Shown here: in pieces, positions 36,411 through 48,932 of the stretch
How positions within the stretch are numbered: the first letter of the stretch is position 1
Layout of the letters: each line of letters opens with the position of its first letter
Source of the DNA: an uncultured Opitutaceae bacterium
GTDB lineage: Bacteria > Verrucomicrobiota > Verrucomicrobiia > Opitutales > Opitutaceae
Length of the DNA: 64,000 nt
Direction of reading: 5' to 3'
Assembly: GCA_903929355.1 (NCBI GenBank)
Contig: CAIYUN010000051.1
Location: 37,959 to 101,958 of the forward strand
The notes under the pieces: generated by a model
Told to the model about the DNA's origin: nothing
What the model saw: only the letters and a program-made list of their open reading frames with translations
The model's database searches: none
Program-made: the position numbers and the translations under genes

Positions 36411-37337
36411 ATGAGAATCCTCGTCACCGGCGGCGCCGGTTTTCTCGGCTCCCATCTCTGTGACCGCCTGCTCCAGGACGGGCACGAGGTCGTCGCCATC
36501 GACAATTTTTTCACGGGGCGGAAGGGCAACCTCGCCCATCTCGCCGGCCACCCGCGCTTCGAGCTGGTGCGGCACGACATCATCGACCACTTCAAGTTCG
36601 AGGTGGACCAAATCTACAACCTCGCGTGCCCCGCCTCGCCGCCGCACTACCAGTACAACCCGATCAAGACGATCAAGACCTCCATCCTCGGCGCGATCAA
36701 CTGCCTGGGCCTCGCCAAGCGGGTGCGCGCGCGGGTGTTTCAGGCCAGCACGAGCGAGATTTACGGCGACCCCAAGGTCCACCCCCAGCCCGAGAGTTAC
36801 TGGGGCCACGTCAACCCCATCGGCAGGCGTTCCTGCTATGACGAGGGCAAGCGCTGCGCCGAGACCCTCTTTTTTGACTACCACCGCGAGCACGCGGTGG
36901 ACATCCGGGTGGTCCGAATTTTCAACACCTATGGCCCGCGGATGCTGGCCGACGACGGCCGGGTGGTCTCCAACTTCATCGTTCAGGCCCTCAAGGGCGC
37001 CCCGCTCGGCATTTACGGGGACGGCTCGCAAACGCGCTCCTTCTGTTTTGTGGACGACCTCATCGAGGGCTTCGTGCGCTTCATGAATCAGACCGAGACC
37101 GTGGGCCCGATGAACCTCGGCAACCCGGGTGAGTTCACCATGCTGGAACTCGCCCAGCACGTCCTCAAGCTCACGAAGAGCAAGTCCAAGATCGTGTTCC
37201 AGCCGCTGCCCCCCGACGACCCGAAGCAGCGCCAGCCCGACATCACGCTCGCCAAGAAAGTGCTGAAATGGCAGCCGAAGATCCCGCTCGACGAGGGCCT
37301 GAAGCGCACGATCGCCTACTTTAAGAAGCAGGCGTGA
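36411..37337 (+). CDS. UDP-glucuronate decarboxylase (UDP-xylose synthase)
   Basis: NAD-dependent short-chain dehydrogenase-type enzyme (308 aa) converting UDP-glucuronate to UDP-xylose, for cell-surface glycans. Features: [10 protein letters not shown] (Rossmann), [32 protein letters not shown], the catalytic STSEIYGDP with Tyr/Lys in SCYDEGKR, and [10 protein letters not shown]. The PASPxHYQ and RSCYDEGKR motifs separate UXS from other epimerases. The ATG at 36411 gives [13 protein letters not shown]; the track start is 99 nt upstream inside the repeats. No glycosyltransferase genes are adjacent. Confidence 0.93.
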   Translation: MRILVTGGAGFLGSHLCDRLLQDGHEVVAIDNFFTGRKGNLAHLAGHPRFELVRHDIIDHFKFEVDQIYNLACPASPPHYQYNPIKTIKTSILGAINCLGLAKRVRARVFQASTSEIYGDPKVHPQPESYWGHVNPIGRRSCYDEGKRCAETLFFDYHREHAVDIRVVRIFNTYGPRMLADDGRVVSNFIVQALKGAPLGIYGDGSQTRSFCFVDDLIEGFVRFMNQTETVGPMNLGNPGEFTMLELAQHVLKLTKSKSKIVFQPLPPDDPKQRQPDITLAKKVLKWQPKIPLDEGLKRTIAYFKKQA

Positions 37338-37370
37338 AAAAGCGGCGCGGGCATCCCTGCCTCCGCCCAA

Positions 37371-39491
37371 TCACTCCTGCCAGATGGCCACCCCGGCGGT
37401 GGGGACGTTGCGGTCGCCGACGAGCAGCCTGGCCCTGGCCGGCACGGGGGCGGGCTGGGCGCCGGCGTTGAAGTTCGTCGCCACCCAGAAGCCGTCGCGC
37501 CAGTCCACGCAAAAGCCTTCGGCCAAATCCTCCACCGCCACTCCGGCGCGCGCATACACGCCGCGGACCAACTGCGCCTCCAAGGCGCCGTCCGCCGAGT
37601 CCACCCCGATATAGGTCACGCTGCCCCGGCCGAGCGGGCGCGTCACGGCGGCTGCGGCCCCGGCATAGAACTGGTCGGTGTAATGCGCCAGCACGGTTGT
37701 CCCCGCGGCGGGGTCGAGGATCTCGCCCCAGGTGGACCAAGGGTGGGTTTGGTCGCCGGCCTTGACGTGGGCGACATTCGGCGCGGGCAGGGTGTCGTAG
37801 GATTTGATCCTCGCGCCGATGAGGTCGAGGATGGGCCTCGCCCATGGGCCCTCCCATAAAAAGCCCCGGCGGTCCTTCTGGCCGGTGCGGCAGGTGAGGA
37901 TGAGATGGCCGCCGTTTTCGGCGTAGGTTTGCCACCGCGCGACCAGCGCGGCATCCACCAGCTGTGCGGCGGGGACGATGAGAAACGGGTAGGCCGCAAA
38001 ATCCTTGTCCTCGGTGATCACATCCACGGGCGCGCCGAGCCGCTTGAGCGCGGTGTGGTATTTGAGCAGATGCCCGTAGGTGTCCCAGGCCTGGTTTTGC
38101 TTGTGGTTGTCGAGATCCCAGCGGTCCTCGAAACTGTAGAAAATGGCGGCGCGGCGCGCGGTATAGGTCGCGGGCGGCCGGGCGTCGGCCCGCCAGAGCG
38201 GGCGGAGCGCCGCGATCTCGCGCATGGCCTGCATGAATTGCTCGCCCCCGATGCTGGGTGTGACCCCATCGGTGCCGACCAGGCCGTTGTGGTAGAGCTC
38301 CGGGCCCGAGAGCGGCTCGCGGTAGCGGTAGGTGCAGACAAACTTTGCCCCGGCGGCAAACGCGCGCATGAGCCAGAGCCGGACGGCGCCGGGATACGGC
38401 TGCGGGTTGACCTCGCCCCAGTTCACCTGGCCGGGCTGCAGCTCCATGATCCCCGTCTGGCCGTTGATGGTGCGCATGAAGTCGGCGGCAAACGAGAGCG
38501 TGGCCGAGCTGCCGAGGCGGAAGCCGAGCGGGCCCTCGTTGGCGTTGCCGTGGACGGGATAAATCGTCCAGGTCACGAGGTCGAAGTCCTTGCCGGTGAG
38601 GGCGGGGTTCACGGCGGCAAAGTCATGCATGTGGTTCGTCGTGATCCACTGGTTGTGCCCGCAATACTGGCGCAGGATGTCGGTCTGGAAGCGCAGGTAG
38701 CCGGCGGTCTCGTCCGCGAACCAGCGCCGGGCGTCGAGGAGCGAGTGCGGGTTCATCTGTGCTACCTCCTCCTGCTGGTTCGGGATGCGGATCTGGTCGA
38801 AGTCCTGGTAAACCTGCGACCAGAACGCGTTGCCCCAGTCGCGGTTCAACGCCCCGATGGTGCCGTATTTGTTGCGCAACCAGGCGCGGAAACTGGTCTG
38901 GCTGGCCGGGCCGTAATCCGGCTCCTTGCCGTAATGCGACAGCTCGTTGTCAATCTGCCAGCCCCAGACGCGCGGATCCTGGCCGTAGCGCCGGCCCAGG
39001 GCGGCGACGATCTTGCCCACATACTCGCGGTAAAGCGGGACGCTCCAACTCGCCTGCTGCCGGGTGCCATGCTGCATTTGGCGGCCGGCCGCGTCGATCA
39101 TCAGCACCTCGGGATGCGCCGAGGTGAGCCAGACGGGCGGGGCGGCCGACGGCGTGCAGAGAACGACCTTGAGGCCCTGCGCGGCGGCCAGGGCGATGTT
39201 CTGGTCGAGCCAGGCAAAATCAAATTTCCCCTCGGTCGGCTCCATGAACGCCCAGTCGAACTCGCCCATGTGCACAAATTCCATGCCCATTTTTTTGATG
39301 TTCGCCATATCGCGCGGCCACTGTTCGGCCGGCCACGCCTGCGGGTAATAATAGACCCCGATGCGCATCAGGTCGGCCGGCGGGAAGGAATAGGGGGCGC
39401 CGGGGGTGGTCGGCTGGGCCTGCCCTGTCAGCAGGGCGACGCGGAGGCAAAGCGAGAGCGCCAGGACGGCGCGGAGGAGGGAGGGCTTCAT
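37371..39491 (-). CDS. Exported GH42 beta-galactosidase
   Basis: Secreted glycoside hydrolase family 42 (706 aa). Signal peptide (LLRAVLALSLCLRVALLTGQ), then the GH42 opening MRIGVYYYPQAWPAEQWPRDMANIKKMG. The acid/base Glu lies in WGWQIDNELSHYG, the nucleophile Glu in GQTGIMELQPGQVNWG. The C-terminal beta-galactosidase trimerisation domain (FLIVPAAQLVDAALVARWQTYAENGGHLILTCRTG) is present. Family members cleave beta-galactosides from plant galactans; export suggests action in the periplasm or outside. Start at 39491 leaves an immediate signal peptide. Convergent with UXS, 33 nt apart. Confidence 0.93.
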   Translation of the reverse strand: MKPSLLRAVLALSLCLRVALLTGQAQPTTPGAPYSFPPADLMRIGVYYYPQAWPAEQWPRDMANIKKMGMEFVHMGEFDWAFMEPTEGKFDFAWLDQNIALAAAQGLKVVLCTPSAAPPVWLTSAHPEVLMIDAAGRQMQHGTRQQASWSVPLYREYVGKIVAALGRRYGQDPRVWGWQIDNELSHYGKEPDYGPASQTSFRAWLRNKYGTIGALNRDWGNAFWSQVYQDFDQIRIPNQQEEVAQMNPHSLLDARRWFADETAGYLRFQTDILRQYCGHNQWITTNHMHDFAAVNPALTGKDFDLVTWTIYPVHGNANEGPLGFRLGSSATLSFAADFMRTINGQTGIMELQPGQVNWGEVNPQPYPGAVRLWLMRAFAAGAKFVCTYRYREPLSGPELYHNGLVGTDGVTPSIGGEQFMQAMREIAALRPLWRADARPPATYTARRAAIFYSFEDRWDLDNHKQNQAWDTYGHLLKYHTALKRLGAPVDVITEDKDFAAYPFLIVPAAQLVDAALVARWQTYAENGGHLILTCRTGQKDRRGFLWEGPWARPILDLIGARIKSYDTLPAPNVAHVKAGDQTHPWSTWGEILDPAAGTTVLAHYTDQFYAGAAAAVTRPLGRGSVTYIGVDSADGALEAQLVRGVYARAGVAVEDLAEGFCVDWRDGFWVATNFNAGAQPAPVPARARLLVGDRNVPTAGVAIWQE

Positions 39492-39509
39492 GGAGGGGCG
39501 GGGGGTATC

Positions 39510-39541
39510 AACCACGGATTTCACGGATGATCACGGATAAA
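39510..39541. repeat. CACGGAT words in front of secA
   Basis: CACGGATTT, CACGGATGAT and CACGGATAA in tandem with a 9-10 bp step. Same word family, inverted, as CATCCGTG at 1891-1920. Lies in the divergent GH42/secA spacer. Confidence 0.7.
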
Positions 39542-39636
39542 ATGGACCGCCGTTGGGCAAATCCGCCCCGGGGGTGCCTGCCCGCCCATTTTGCCATTTG
39601 CCAAGGCCTCCCGGTGGCCTACAGTGTCCGCCCTCC

Positions 39637-42618
<2,982 letters not shown>

Positions 42619-42649
42619 GCGGCGTCGGGTGCCCGGGCGCATTTCCTCC

Positions 42650-44329
42650 ATGTCCGCCGCCCCCGCCCCCGCCTTCGCCGCCGCCCCGCCCCCGTGGTGG
42701 CGGCGGTCCTCGGACGGAATCGCGGCGGCCGTGGTGTTGACGCTGAGCGCCGGTCTCACGGTGCTGGCTTTTCCGCCGTTCCACACGCCGGAGGCCGCCT
42801 ATGTCCTGGCGACGCCGGCGGTGTTGTGGGCATATCGCCGTCCCCCGTGGAAACTTTTTGCGGCCACCGTGCTCGGCGCCCAGGCCATCGCCTGGACCCT
42901 CATGCTGGGCTGGCTGCATCACGTCACCTGGGTTGGCCTGTTTTTGCTCGGGCCGTTCGTCGGCCTGTGGGTGGGGGCGTGGTTCCTCGCGCTGCGCTGG
43001 GCGCTCCCGCAGCTGCCGGGCCGCCCGGTGCCGGTGCGTCTTCTCGCGGTGACCGGACTGGCGGGGCTGTGGGTCGTCAACGAGTGGACGCGCACCTGGC
43101 TGCTGGGCGGTTTCCCGTGGCTGCCGCTGGCGGCGAGCCAGTGGCAGCGGGCGTCCATCCTGCAAGTCGCCGCGTTCACCGGCGCGGGGGGCGTGTCTTT
43201 TGTGCTCATCACGATGAGCCTGGGTCTCGGGGCCTACGCGCACCGGCTCAGTTTCGAGGCCACCCAAGGGCTGGCGCGTCGCTGTCCGGAATTCTGGCTG
43301 GTGATGGTGCTGATCCTCGGCGGTTTCACCCTTTACCTGCGCGAGGCGGTCAACCGCGCCCCGTTCGCCACGCCGCTCGCTCAGGTTGCCTTTGTCCAAC
43401 CCGACATCCCCCAAGCGGTCAAATGGGACAACACCAAGACCGGCGAGATTCTCACCACCCTCAACGGGCTGACAAACGTCGCCGCCGCCACCAAGCCCGA
43501 CCTCATCCTCTGGCCCGAAGCCAGCACCCCGTGGGCGCTCAATGCCGACCCGGACCTGCGCGCATGGGTGGAAAAGCTCGCGCGCGACGCCGGCTGTGCG
43601 CTGGTGCTCGGCTCCATCGCGAAACGGCCCGCCAGCCCCGACGGGCACGTCGACTGGTTCAACGCGGCGTTCGTCACCGATCCGGCGACCGGAGTCGCGC
43701 CGGACTTTTACGCCAAGCGCCAGCTGGTGCCGTTCGGCGAGTTCGTCCCCCTGCGCCCGCTGCTCGGATGGATCGGCAAGTTTGTGCCGATCGGCGACGA
43801 CTTTGGGTGTGGCACCAGCGCGGGCCCGCTGGTGGTCCGGACGCCAGGCCGCCCGCTGACGCTCGGGCCGTTGATCTGCTACGAGGACACCTTCCCCGGG
43901 CTGGCGCGGGCCGACGTTCTCGCCGGGGCCGACGCGCTGGTGGTGGTCACCAACAACGGCTGGTTCGGCGAGGGGGGCGCCGCCTATCAGCAGGCGGCCA
44001 GCGCGGTGTTGCGCGCCGTCGAGAACCGCCGTCCCGTGCTGCGCGATGGCAACGCCGGCTGGAGCGGGTGGATTGACGAGTTTGGCCGCATCCGTGCCGT
44101 CCTCACCCAGGATGACACGGGGCGGGTGAGCACCCAACCGATGGCCGCGGGCACGATCTATTTTCGCGGCACGGCGACGGTGGAGGTCAGGGTGGATTCC
44201 CAGTGGGTCGGACAACTGAGTTTTTACACCCGGCACGGCGACTGGTTTGTCGCGGTCAGCGCCGCGCTGGCGCTCGCCGCCTGCTTCACCCTCCGCCGGC
44301 CACCGCGCGGGTCCGCTGGTCCCCCATAG
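42650..44329 (+). CDS. lnt: Apolipoprotein N-acyltransferase
   Basis: Inner-membrane enzyme (559 aa) adding the third acyl chain to lipoproteins. An N-terminal set of TM helices (GIAAAVVLTLSAGLTVLAFPPF, WVGLFLLGPFVGLWVGAWFLAL and others) precedes a periplasmic nitrilase domain with the catalytic triad: Glu in ILWPEAS, Lys in YAKRQLVPFGEFVP, Cys in LICYEDTFP; NNGWFG is also present. One C-terminal TM (FVAVSAALALAACFTL). The ATG at 42650 follows TTTCCTCC; the track uses an upstream GTG. Pairs functionally with lipoprotein export through SecA just upstream. Confidence 0.93.
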   Translation: MSAAPAPAFAAAPPPWWRRSSDGIAAAVVLTLSAGLTVLAFPPFHTPEAAYVLATPAVLWAYRRPPWKLFAATVLGAQAIAWTLMLGWLHHVTWVGLFLLGPFVGLWVGAWFLALRWALPQLPGRPVPVRLLAVTGLAGLWVVNEWTRTWLLGGFPWLPLAASQWQRASILQVAAFTGAGGVSFVLITMSLGLGAYAHRLSFEATQGLARRCPEFWLVMVLILGGFTLYLREAVNRAPFATPLAQVAFVQPDIPQAVKWDNTKTGEILTTLNGLTNVAAATKPDLILWPEASTPWALNADPDLRAWVEKLARDAGCALVLGSIAKRPASPDGHVDWFNAAFVTDPATGVAPDFYAKRQLVPFGEFVPLRPLLGWIGKFVPIGDDFGCGTSAGPLVVRTPGRPLTLGPLICYEDTFPGLARADVLAGADALVVVTNNGWFGEGGAAYQQAASAVLRAVENRRPVLRDGNAGWSGWIDEFGRIRAVLTQDDTGRVSTQPMAAGTIYFRGTATVEVRVDSQWVGQLSFYTRHGDWFVAVSAALALAACFTLRRPPRGSAGPP

Positions 44330-44372
44330 GTTTGGTGCCCGCCGCCGCCCTTTCCGACCTCCGTCTACCGTC

Positions 44373-44407
44373 CCTGAATCCTGACTCCTGGCTCCTTCCT
44401 ACTCCCT
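44373..44407. repeat. 7-bp-period array overlapping the ruvC stop
   Basis: CCTGAAT/CCTGACT/CCTGGCT/CCTTCCT/ACTCCCT, five heptads in 35 bp between two convergent genes. The ruvC stop codon (TAG on the minus strand, 44399-44401) and the last codons lie inside the array. Confidence 0.85.
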
Positions 44408-44992
44408 CCAGGTAAACGCATGACACAACGCCACCCCTGCGGCGTCGGCCTCGTCGGAGGCGAGCGGGCGGCCGTGGCCGAGCAGGGCCATCACCGTGCG
44501 TGCCATCTGCTCCTTGCTCGCCCGGCCGGCGCCGACGACCGCCTGTTTCACCCGCAATGGCGGGTACTCGAAAACCTCGTGGCCCGCCACCGCTGCGGCG
44601 GCGATGGCCGCCCCGCGCGCCGCGCCCAGAATCTGCGCTGTCCGGATGTTCTGCACGTAGATCGTCTGCTCCAAGGCGACATGCCGCACTCCGGTGCCGT
44701 CGAGCATGGTCGCGACCGCGCGGTAAATTTCGCCCAAGGCGAAAGCCATCGAGCGTTTGGGCGGCACCCGCAGGGTCTGACTACGCAGCAGGACCGGCGA
44801 CCGTCCGGGAATAAACTCGACCAGCGCCAGCCCGGTCCCGCGGAGCGAGGGGTCAATGCCCAGCACCACGCCGGCAAACGCGCCGCGCGCCGGCCGGCCC
44901 AGCGCGAGCGTCGCGCCCGCGCCTCCGGCTGACGGGAGGTTTTTGCCCTCGAGTTTGGCCTTCCACATCTGCCGGACGTTCATGCGCGCCAT
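44399..44992 (-). CDS. ruvC: Holliday junction resolvase RuvC
   Basis: Endonuclease (197 aa) that resolves Holliday junctions with RuvAB. Catalytic acidic residues are visible: Asp in [10 protein letters not shown], Glu in [10 protein letters not shown], the final Asp pair in [16 protein letters not shown]. Other family segments: [25 protein letters not shown]. It has an N-terminal extension of ~40 residues ([17 protein letters not shown]...) before the usual start, which seems real because it is in frame and starts after ACACC. Neither ruvA nor ruvB is adjacent. The stop lies in a heptad array. Confidence 0.93.
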   Translation of the reverse strand: MARMNVRQMWKAKLEGKNLPSAGGAGATLALGRPARGAFAGVVLGIDPSLRGTGLALVEFIPGRSPVLLRSQTLRVPPKRSMAFALGEIYRAVATMLDGTGVRHVALEQTIYVQNIRTAQILGAARGAAIAAAAVAGHEVFEYPPLRVKQAVVGAGRASKEQMARTVMALLGHGRPLASDEADAAGVALCHAFTWRE

Positions 44993-45108
44993 GGTGTGCC
45001 CACCACATCGACGAATGGCCGGAAAGGGAATGACGATTTGGCTGGTCGGCGAAGGTCTGGGCCGCCGGCCGGCCAGGATTGGCCGGCAAAGCCGGAGTGA
45101 AGGGAAAT

Positions 45109-45708
45109 TTATTGGAGGGCAGACAGGAGGTCCCTGATCGGATAGCGCCAGTCTTCCTTCGCTGCGTTGGGCGAAGCACCCACGTCGGCGCACATTTGTT
45201 TGGCGGAGGCGAGCTTGGCGGCAAAGGACTGCCGGCCGGATATTTCCTCGTGGCCCCGGGCCGGCGGCAGCATCGCGAGCTGGGCGGTCGTGTCATCCAA
45301 CAGCCGGGCGATGACCAGTCGCGCGGTGAACAGACTCTTGAGCGCCTGGGCGTGACGGGGATCGTTGGGGTCGGCACAGGTGCGCAGGAGCGCGGCAATC
45401 GTCTCCGCCGCAGGGCCGCGGCGGGTGACGACGAACGCCGGCTGTTTTTCCAAAAGCTGGGCCGTCGCGGCCTTGAGGTCCGCCAAGGTCTGCGGACCGG
45501 AAAGGCGCGTCTTGAGGTCGGTGTTTTCCTTGCGCAGCAGGGCGAGTTCCGCCAGCGGGTCGAGCTCGTCCTCGAGGACTTGGTTTTCCGCGCGCAGGCG
45601 CTCCACCTCATTGGCGATGTCAATCGGGTTGGTGAGGGGCTGGGCCGTGAGGCGGCCGCCGACCGTGAGCGTCAATAGACCAGCCAGGAGGCAGTGGAGG
45701 TATTTCAT
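45109..45708 (-). CDS. Secreted coiled-coil protein, unknown function
   Basis: Protein of 199 aa with a signal peptide ([21 protein letters not shown]) and a heptad-like coiled coil ([39 protein letters not shown], about residues 28-70). The remainder is helical ([37 protein letters not shown], then [26 protein letters not shown]). No family recognised. The start at 45708 is preferred to the 330-aa track ORF, whose extension runs through repeats. Sits between ruvC (same strand, 116-nt gap) and a divergent esterase. Confidence 0.7.
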   Translation of the reverse strand: MKYLHCLLAGLLTLTVGGRLTAQPLTNPIDIANEVERLRAENQVLEDELDPLAELALLRKENTDLKTRLSGPQTLADLKAATAQLLEKQPAFVVTRRGPAAETIAALLRTCADPNDPRHAQALKSLFTARLVIARLLDDTTAQLAMLPPARGHEEISGRQSFAAKLASAKQMCADVGASPNAAKEDWRYPIRDLLSALQ

Positions 45709-45976
45709 GATAATGAGGGTTGCCCGGCCGGAGCCGGTCGAAGGTGGAAGGTAAGCAGGGCGGGCGACCGGGCAAGGGCGTTTGGGCAATACGAAGTGCG
45801 GAATGCGGAATGCGAAGTGCGGAATGGCAAAGTTTTCATGCAAAGGGCCCAAAGCAGCGCCGAGGGACGGAGGACAGATTTTAACCGCTAATGAGGAACG
45901 GTGGGGAGGAGGACGATGATTGGGGGGCGCTTTTGGGGCTTGAGGGGGAAGAGTGCTGGCGCCAGAGTGGGCGACC
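45709..45976. repeat. Spacer with a 7-bp-period array
   Basis: GAAGTGC/GGAATGC/GGAATGC/GAAGTGC/GGAATGG at 45793-45827 (35 bp). About 45840-45890 has purine-rich words (CAAAGGGCCCAAAGCAGCG, GAGGGACGGAGGACAG) like other spacers. Divergent promoters expected here; none obvious. Confidence 0.85.
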
Positions 45977-46861
45977 ATGATTACCCCCCGCCCCTTGCCC
46001 TGGATGATGGCGGCATGCGCCGCGCTGTGCGTTGGATTGCTGTCGGCCGTTGCGGCCGAGACTCCCGCCGCGCCGCCGATGGCCGCGAGCAAACCCACGC
46101 TCTATGTGGTCGGCGACTCGACGGCCAACAGCCCGGCGCCGATCCAAGGGTGGGGCACACCGTTCGGTGCCTATTTCGACCCGGCCAGGGTGACGGTGCT
46201 CAACAAAGCGCGCGGCGGCCGGTCCAGCCGGTCCTACATTCATGAGGGCCTGTGGGACGGCATCGTGAAGGATCTCAAGCCCGGCGATTTCGTCCTGCTC
46301 CAGTTTGGCCACAACGACGGCGGCACGCCCAGCGCCAACCGGGCGGGCGACCGGCCCTCGCTGCCGGGCCTGGGCGAGGAAACCAAGGATTTCCCCAATC
46401 CAGCCGGCCAGACCGAGACGGTGCACACTTTTGGATTCTACATGCGGAAAATGGTCGCCGACGCGAAGGCCAAGGGGGCCACCGTCATCGTGCTGAGCTG
46501 CACCGTGCGAAATATCTGGCGCGACGGGAAGGCCGACCATGGCCCCGGCTCGTTCGGCCCCTGGGCCGCCGACGTGGCCAAGGCCCAGGGCGTCCCATTC
46601 GTCGATCTCTCCAGCATTGTGGCCGACAAGTATGACGTCCTCGGGAAGGAGAAAGTCGTCCCGTTCTACGGCCCGACGGACACGACCCACTCGACGCCCG
46701 CTGGCGCCGACTACAACGCGACCAGCGTGGTCTCGGGCCTGAAGGCGCTCAAAGACAGCCCCTTCGTGGCGCTACTCTCCGACAAGGGCAGGGCGGTGGC
46801 GACCGCCGACGTGAAATATGTGACGCAAAACGCGCCGGGAGCGGGCGCGACGGGGAAATGA
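45977..46861 (+). CDS. Exported SGNH esterase, rhamnogalacturonan-acetylesterase-like (CE12)
   Basis: Secreted hydrolase (294 aa). Signal peptide (LPWMMAACAALCVGLLSAVAA), then the SGNH blocks: LYVVGDSTANS with the nucleophile Ser, NKARGGRSSRSYIHEGLW (Gly block), LLQFGHNDGG (Asn block), and DTTHSTPAGADYNATSVVSGL with the catalytic Asp/His. The GDSTA and GHND forms are typical of CE12, which removes acetyl groups from pectic rhamnogalacturonan. Start at 45977; the track adds 8 residues. Neighbouring SGNH esterase at 47061 on the same strand, so pectin or hemicellulose deacetylation is a likely theme. Confidence 0.88.
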   Translation: MITPRPLPWMMAACAALCVGLLSAVAAETPAAPPMAASKPTLYVVGDSTANSPAPIQGWGTPFGAYFDPARVTVLNKARGGRSSRSYIHEGLWDGIVKDLKPGDFVLLQFGHNDGGTPSANRAGDRPSLPGLGEETKDFPNPAGQTETVHTFGFYMRKMVADAKAKGATVIVLSCTVRNIWRDGKADHGPGSFGPWAADVAKAQGVPFVDLSSIVADKYDVLGKEKVVPFYGPTDTTHSTPAGADYNATSVVSGLKALKDSPFVALLSDKGRAVATADVKYVTQNAPGAGATGK

Positions 46862-47060
46862 GGGGTGCGCGGTTCATGGTTCCAAGTTCATGGTTCTTGG
46901 TTGGTGAGGGGAAGGGATTTTAACGCAAAGGCGCGAAGGACGGTGGATTGGCCACGAAAGGGCGCACGGCTTCGCCAAGTGAAGGCGTGGCATGGTGGGG
47001 AAACGGCTTGCCATGTCGGGGGCTTTTTCTGCCTGATGCTTGCGACCCCAACAATCCCCT
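46862..47060. repeat. Spacer with a 7-bp-period array
   Basis: GGTTCAT/GGTTCCA/AGTTCAT/GGTTCTT/GGTTGGT at 46871-46905 (35 bp), starting 10 bp after the esterase stop codon. Further on, about 46919-46950, TTTTAACGCAAAGGCGCGAA belongs to the CGCAAAG word family seen at 30380. Confidence 0.85.
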
Positions 47061-48101
47061 ATGTTTTCATTCCGCACCTTCCCGTCCTTTGCGTTGCGTT
47101 GCCTGAGTTTGTTTGGCGCGCTGGCCTTAACCTCGACTGCCCTGCGTGCGGCCGACGCCCCAGTCAGTTCAGCGGGTCCCGGCAATGCGGCTGCGGCCAC
47201 GCCCGCGCCCGCCCCGCGCGGGGGTGCAAGGGCCGGACGCCCGGCGGCGATTCCGCCCGGTCCGCCCGCCCCCGTGCCCGCCGCGGTCGCGATCCCGCGG
47301 CCCAGCGCGGCCCAGCTGGCGCAGATGAATGCCGAGTTGCAGAAGTTGGTCGCTTCCGACCGTTCGCCGGTGAAAGGTTTGTTCGATAAATTTCCGGCCA
47401 TGCTCGTCATCCCGCCTCTGCGCGCGAACAGCGCCATCGCCCCGCAGCTCAACCCGGGCTACATGACCAAGCACAACAACAACCTCGAGGCCGCCAAACA
47501 GGGCGACGTGGACATCCTCTTCATGGGCGACTCGATCACGGACAACTGGCGCAGCGCCGGTGACCCGGCCAATCCCGCCTCGCAGCACAAGGCGGTGTTT
47601 GACCAATATTACGGGAGCCTGAAGACCGCCAACTTCGGGGTGGGTGGCGACACCACGCAGGGCGTGCTCTGGCGGCTGATGAATGGCGAGGGGCAGGGAT
47701 TCCAGCCCAAGGTGGTCATGCTCCTGATCGGCACGAACAACGGCGGCAACGCCCCCACGAACACCACCGCCGAAATTGCGGAGGGCGTCGGCGCCGTGGT
47801 GCTGGAGCTCCGGAAGGATTTCCCGGCGGCGAAGATTCTCCTGCTCGGCATTTTCCCGCGCGGCGATCCCGGCAGCGACCTCCGCAAGACGGTCCTCGAT
47901 GTGAATCCACTCATCGCCAAACTGGATGACCGGGAGCACGTGTTCTTCATGGATATCGGAGACAAGTTCCTCGACGCCGGCGGCAACCTGGCCCCGGACA
48001 TCATGCCGGACAAACTGCATCCCACGGCCAAGGGCTATGTCATCTGGTCCGAGGCGGTGAAGGAGCCGCTGGCAAAGCTGCTGAAAGGGGAGACGCCGTA
48101 G
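47061..48101 (+). CDS. Exported SGNH/GDSL esterase
   Basis: Secreted hydrolase (346 aa). Signal peptide (LRCLSLFGALALTSTALRAADA), then a low-complexity Pro/Ala linker with PRGGARAGRPAA, then an SGNH domain of the platelet-activating-factor acetylhydrolase type: ILFMGDSITDNW (nucleophile), NFGVGGDTTQGVLWRL, MLLIGTNNGG, and DKLHPTAKGY with the catalytic Asp/His. The ATG at 47061 follows CAATCCCCT; the track uses an upstream TTG. The stop codon (48099-48101) is directly followed by a heptad array. Substrate likely an acetylated glycan; inferred. Confidence 0.87.
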   Translation: MFSFRTFPSFALRCLSLFGALALTSTALRAADAPVSSAGPGNAAAATPAPAPRGGARAGRPAAIPPGPPAPVPAAVAIPRPSAAQLAQMNAELQKLVASDRSPVKGLFDKFPAMLVIPPLRANSAIAPQLNPGYMTKHNNNLEAAKQGDVDILFMGDSITDNWRSAGDPANPASQHKAVFDQYYGSLKTANFGVGGDTTQGVLWRLMNGEGQGFQPKVVMLLIGTNNGGNAPTNTTAEIAEGVGAVVLELRKDFPAAKILLLGIFPRGDPGSDLRKTVLDVNPLIAKLDDREHVFFMDIGDKFLDAGGNLAPDIMPDKLHPTAKGYVIWSEAVKEPLAKLLKGETP

Positions 48102-48104
48102 TCT

Positions 48105-48146
48105 GGTTCTTAGTGCTTCGTGCTTGGTTTTTGTCTCTGGTGCTTG
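48105..48146. repeat. 7-bp-period array after the SGNH esterase
   Basis: GGTTCTT/AGTGCTT/CGTGCTT/GGTTTTT/GTCTCTG/GTGCTTG, six heptads starting 3 bp after the stop codon. First four share the xGTxCTT pattern. Confidence 0.8.
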
Positions 48147-48312
48147 GATCAACGTCTTCCACGGTTAGGTCTTGTGATTTGAAGGTGGGGAGCGACCGCC
48201 GGGCGCGCCGTCCGGGAAAGTGAAAAATACTGAGGTGCGTTCAAGTGGCGGACGATTGGGGAAAGCGCTTGCAACCATGAGCAGGCTGTTATATCGCCAG
48301 TCATTGTCCTTT

Positions 48313-48732
48313 ATGAAAACACCCCTCGTTGCATTCATGACGTTGCTTCCGATGCTGGCTTTGGCGGATCCCAACTCTCCCACGACGAAGCCGTCCACTG
48401 TCAAGCCGACCACGACCAGTCCGACGTCCACAGGCGTCAACCCGGGCATCCCGGATCCGACGACAGAACTTCAAGTGATGACGGAGCGGATCAAGCTCAC
48501 TCCGAGCCAGCAGGCGGCGATCAAGCCAATCTTGGTGGAGGAGTTCAAAAAGCGGAAGGCCATCGAGGACAGCACCAGTCTGACCGTGCAGCAGAAACAT
48601 GACCAGACGGGCGTGGTGCACCGGGCGGCATTGCAGGAAATCAAGGTGATCTTCACGCCCGCGCAGATGGCGCTGATCGAGCAGCAGCAGGACCATCCGG
48701 CGGCGAGTTCGACGAACCCGAAGGGGACCTGA
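48313..48732 (+). CDS. Small exported protein, possibly Spy/CpxP-like
   Basis: Protein of 139 aa with a signal peptide (MKTPLVAFMTLLPMLALADP), a Thr/Pro/Ser-rich spacer (TTKPSTVKPTTTSPTSTG) and a helical domain that includes MTERIKLTPSQQAAIKPIL and IFTPAQMALIEQQQ. Two LTPxQ-type motifs, each at the start of a helix, are typical of Spy/CpxP/LTXXQ periplasmic chaperone-like proteins. The match is only by motif. ATG at 48313 is chosen because the signal peptide starts there; 48277 is also possible. Downstream of a GDSL esterase, upstream of phoU on the opposite strand. Confidence 0.6.
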   Translation: MKTPLVAFMTLLPMLALADPNSPTTKPSTVKPTTTSPTSTGVNPGIPDPTTELQVMTERIKLTPSQQAAIKPILVEEFKKRKAIEDSTSLTVQQKHDQTGVVHRAALQEIKVIFTPAQMALIEQQQDHPAASSTNPKGT

Positions 48733-48932
48733 GGGAAGGTTGAATGATGAATGATGGAGCCGCGAGGCCCCCATCGCGGTCCGAGCCCCATACCACGCGA
48801 CGAGGGCGTCGTGTCTCCAAAAGGGCAACCGGCCCGTGACGGGTCGGGTCCAACTTACTCGGCGCGCCCGGCGGTCACGCCCTCGGAACCCAGAACCAAG
48901 AACCCAGAACCAAGCACGCCCGCGTCCGCGGG
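48733..48932. repeat. Spacer with 7-bp-period arrays
   Basis: GAATGAT x2 at 48742-48755, and GGAACCC/AGAACCA/AGAACCC/AGAACCA/AGCACGC at 48885-48919 (35 bp), just in front of the phoU stop. Between them lies GC-rich sequence without a gene. Confidence 0.8.

Noticed and set aside
42694-44076. 460-aa plus-strand ORF inside lnt
   Set aside because: Out-of-frame shadow, Ala/Arg/Gly-rich without motifs; the lnt frame has the full catalytic triad.
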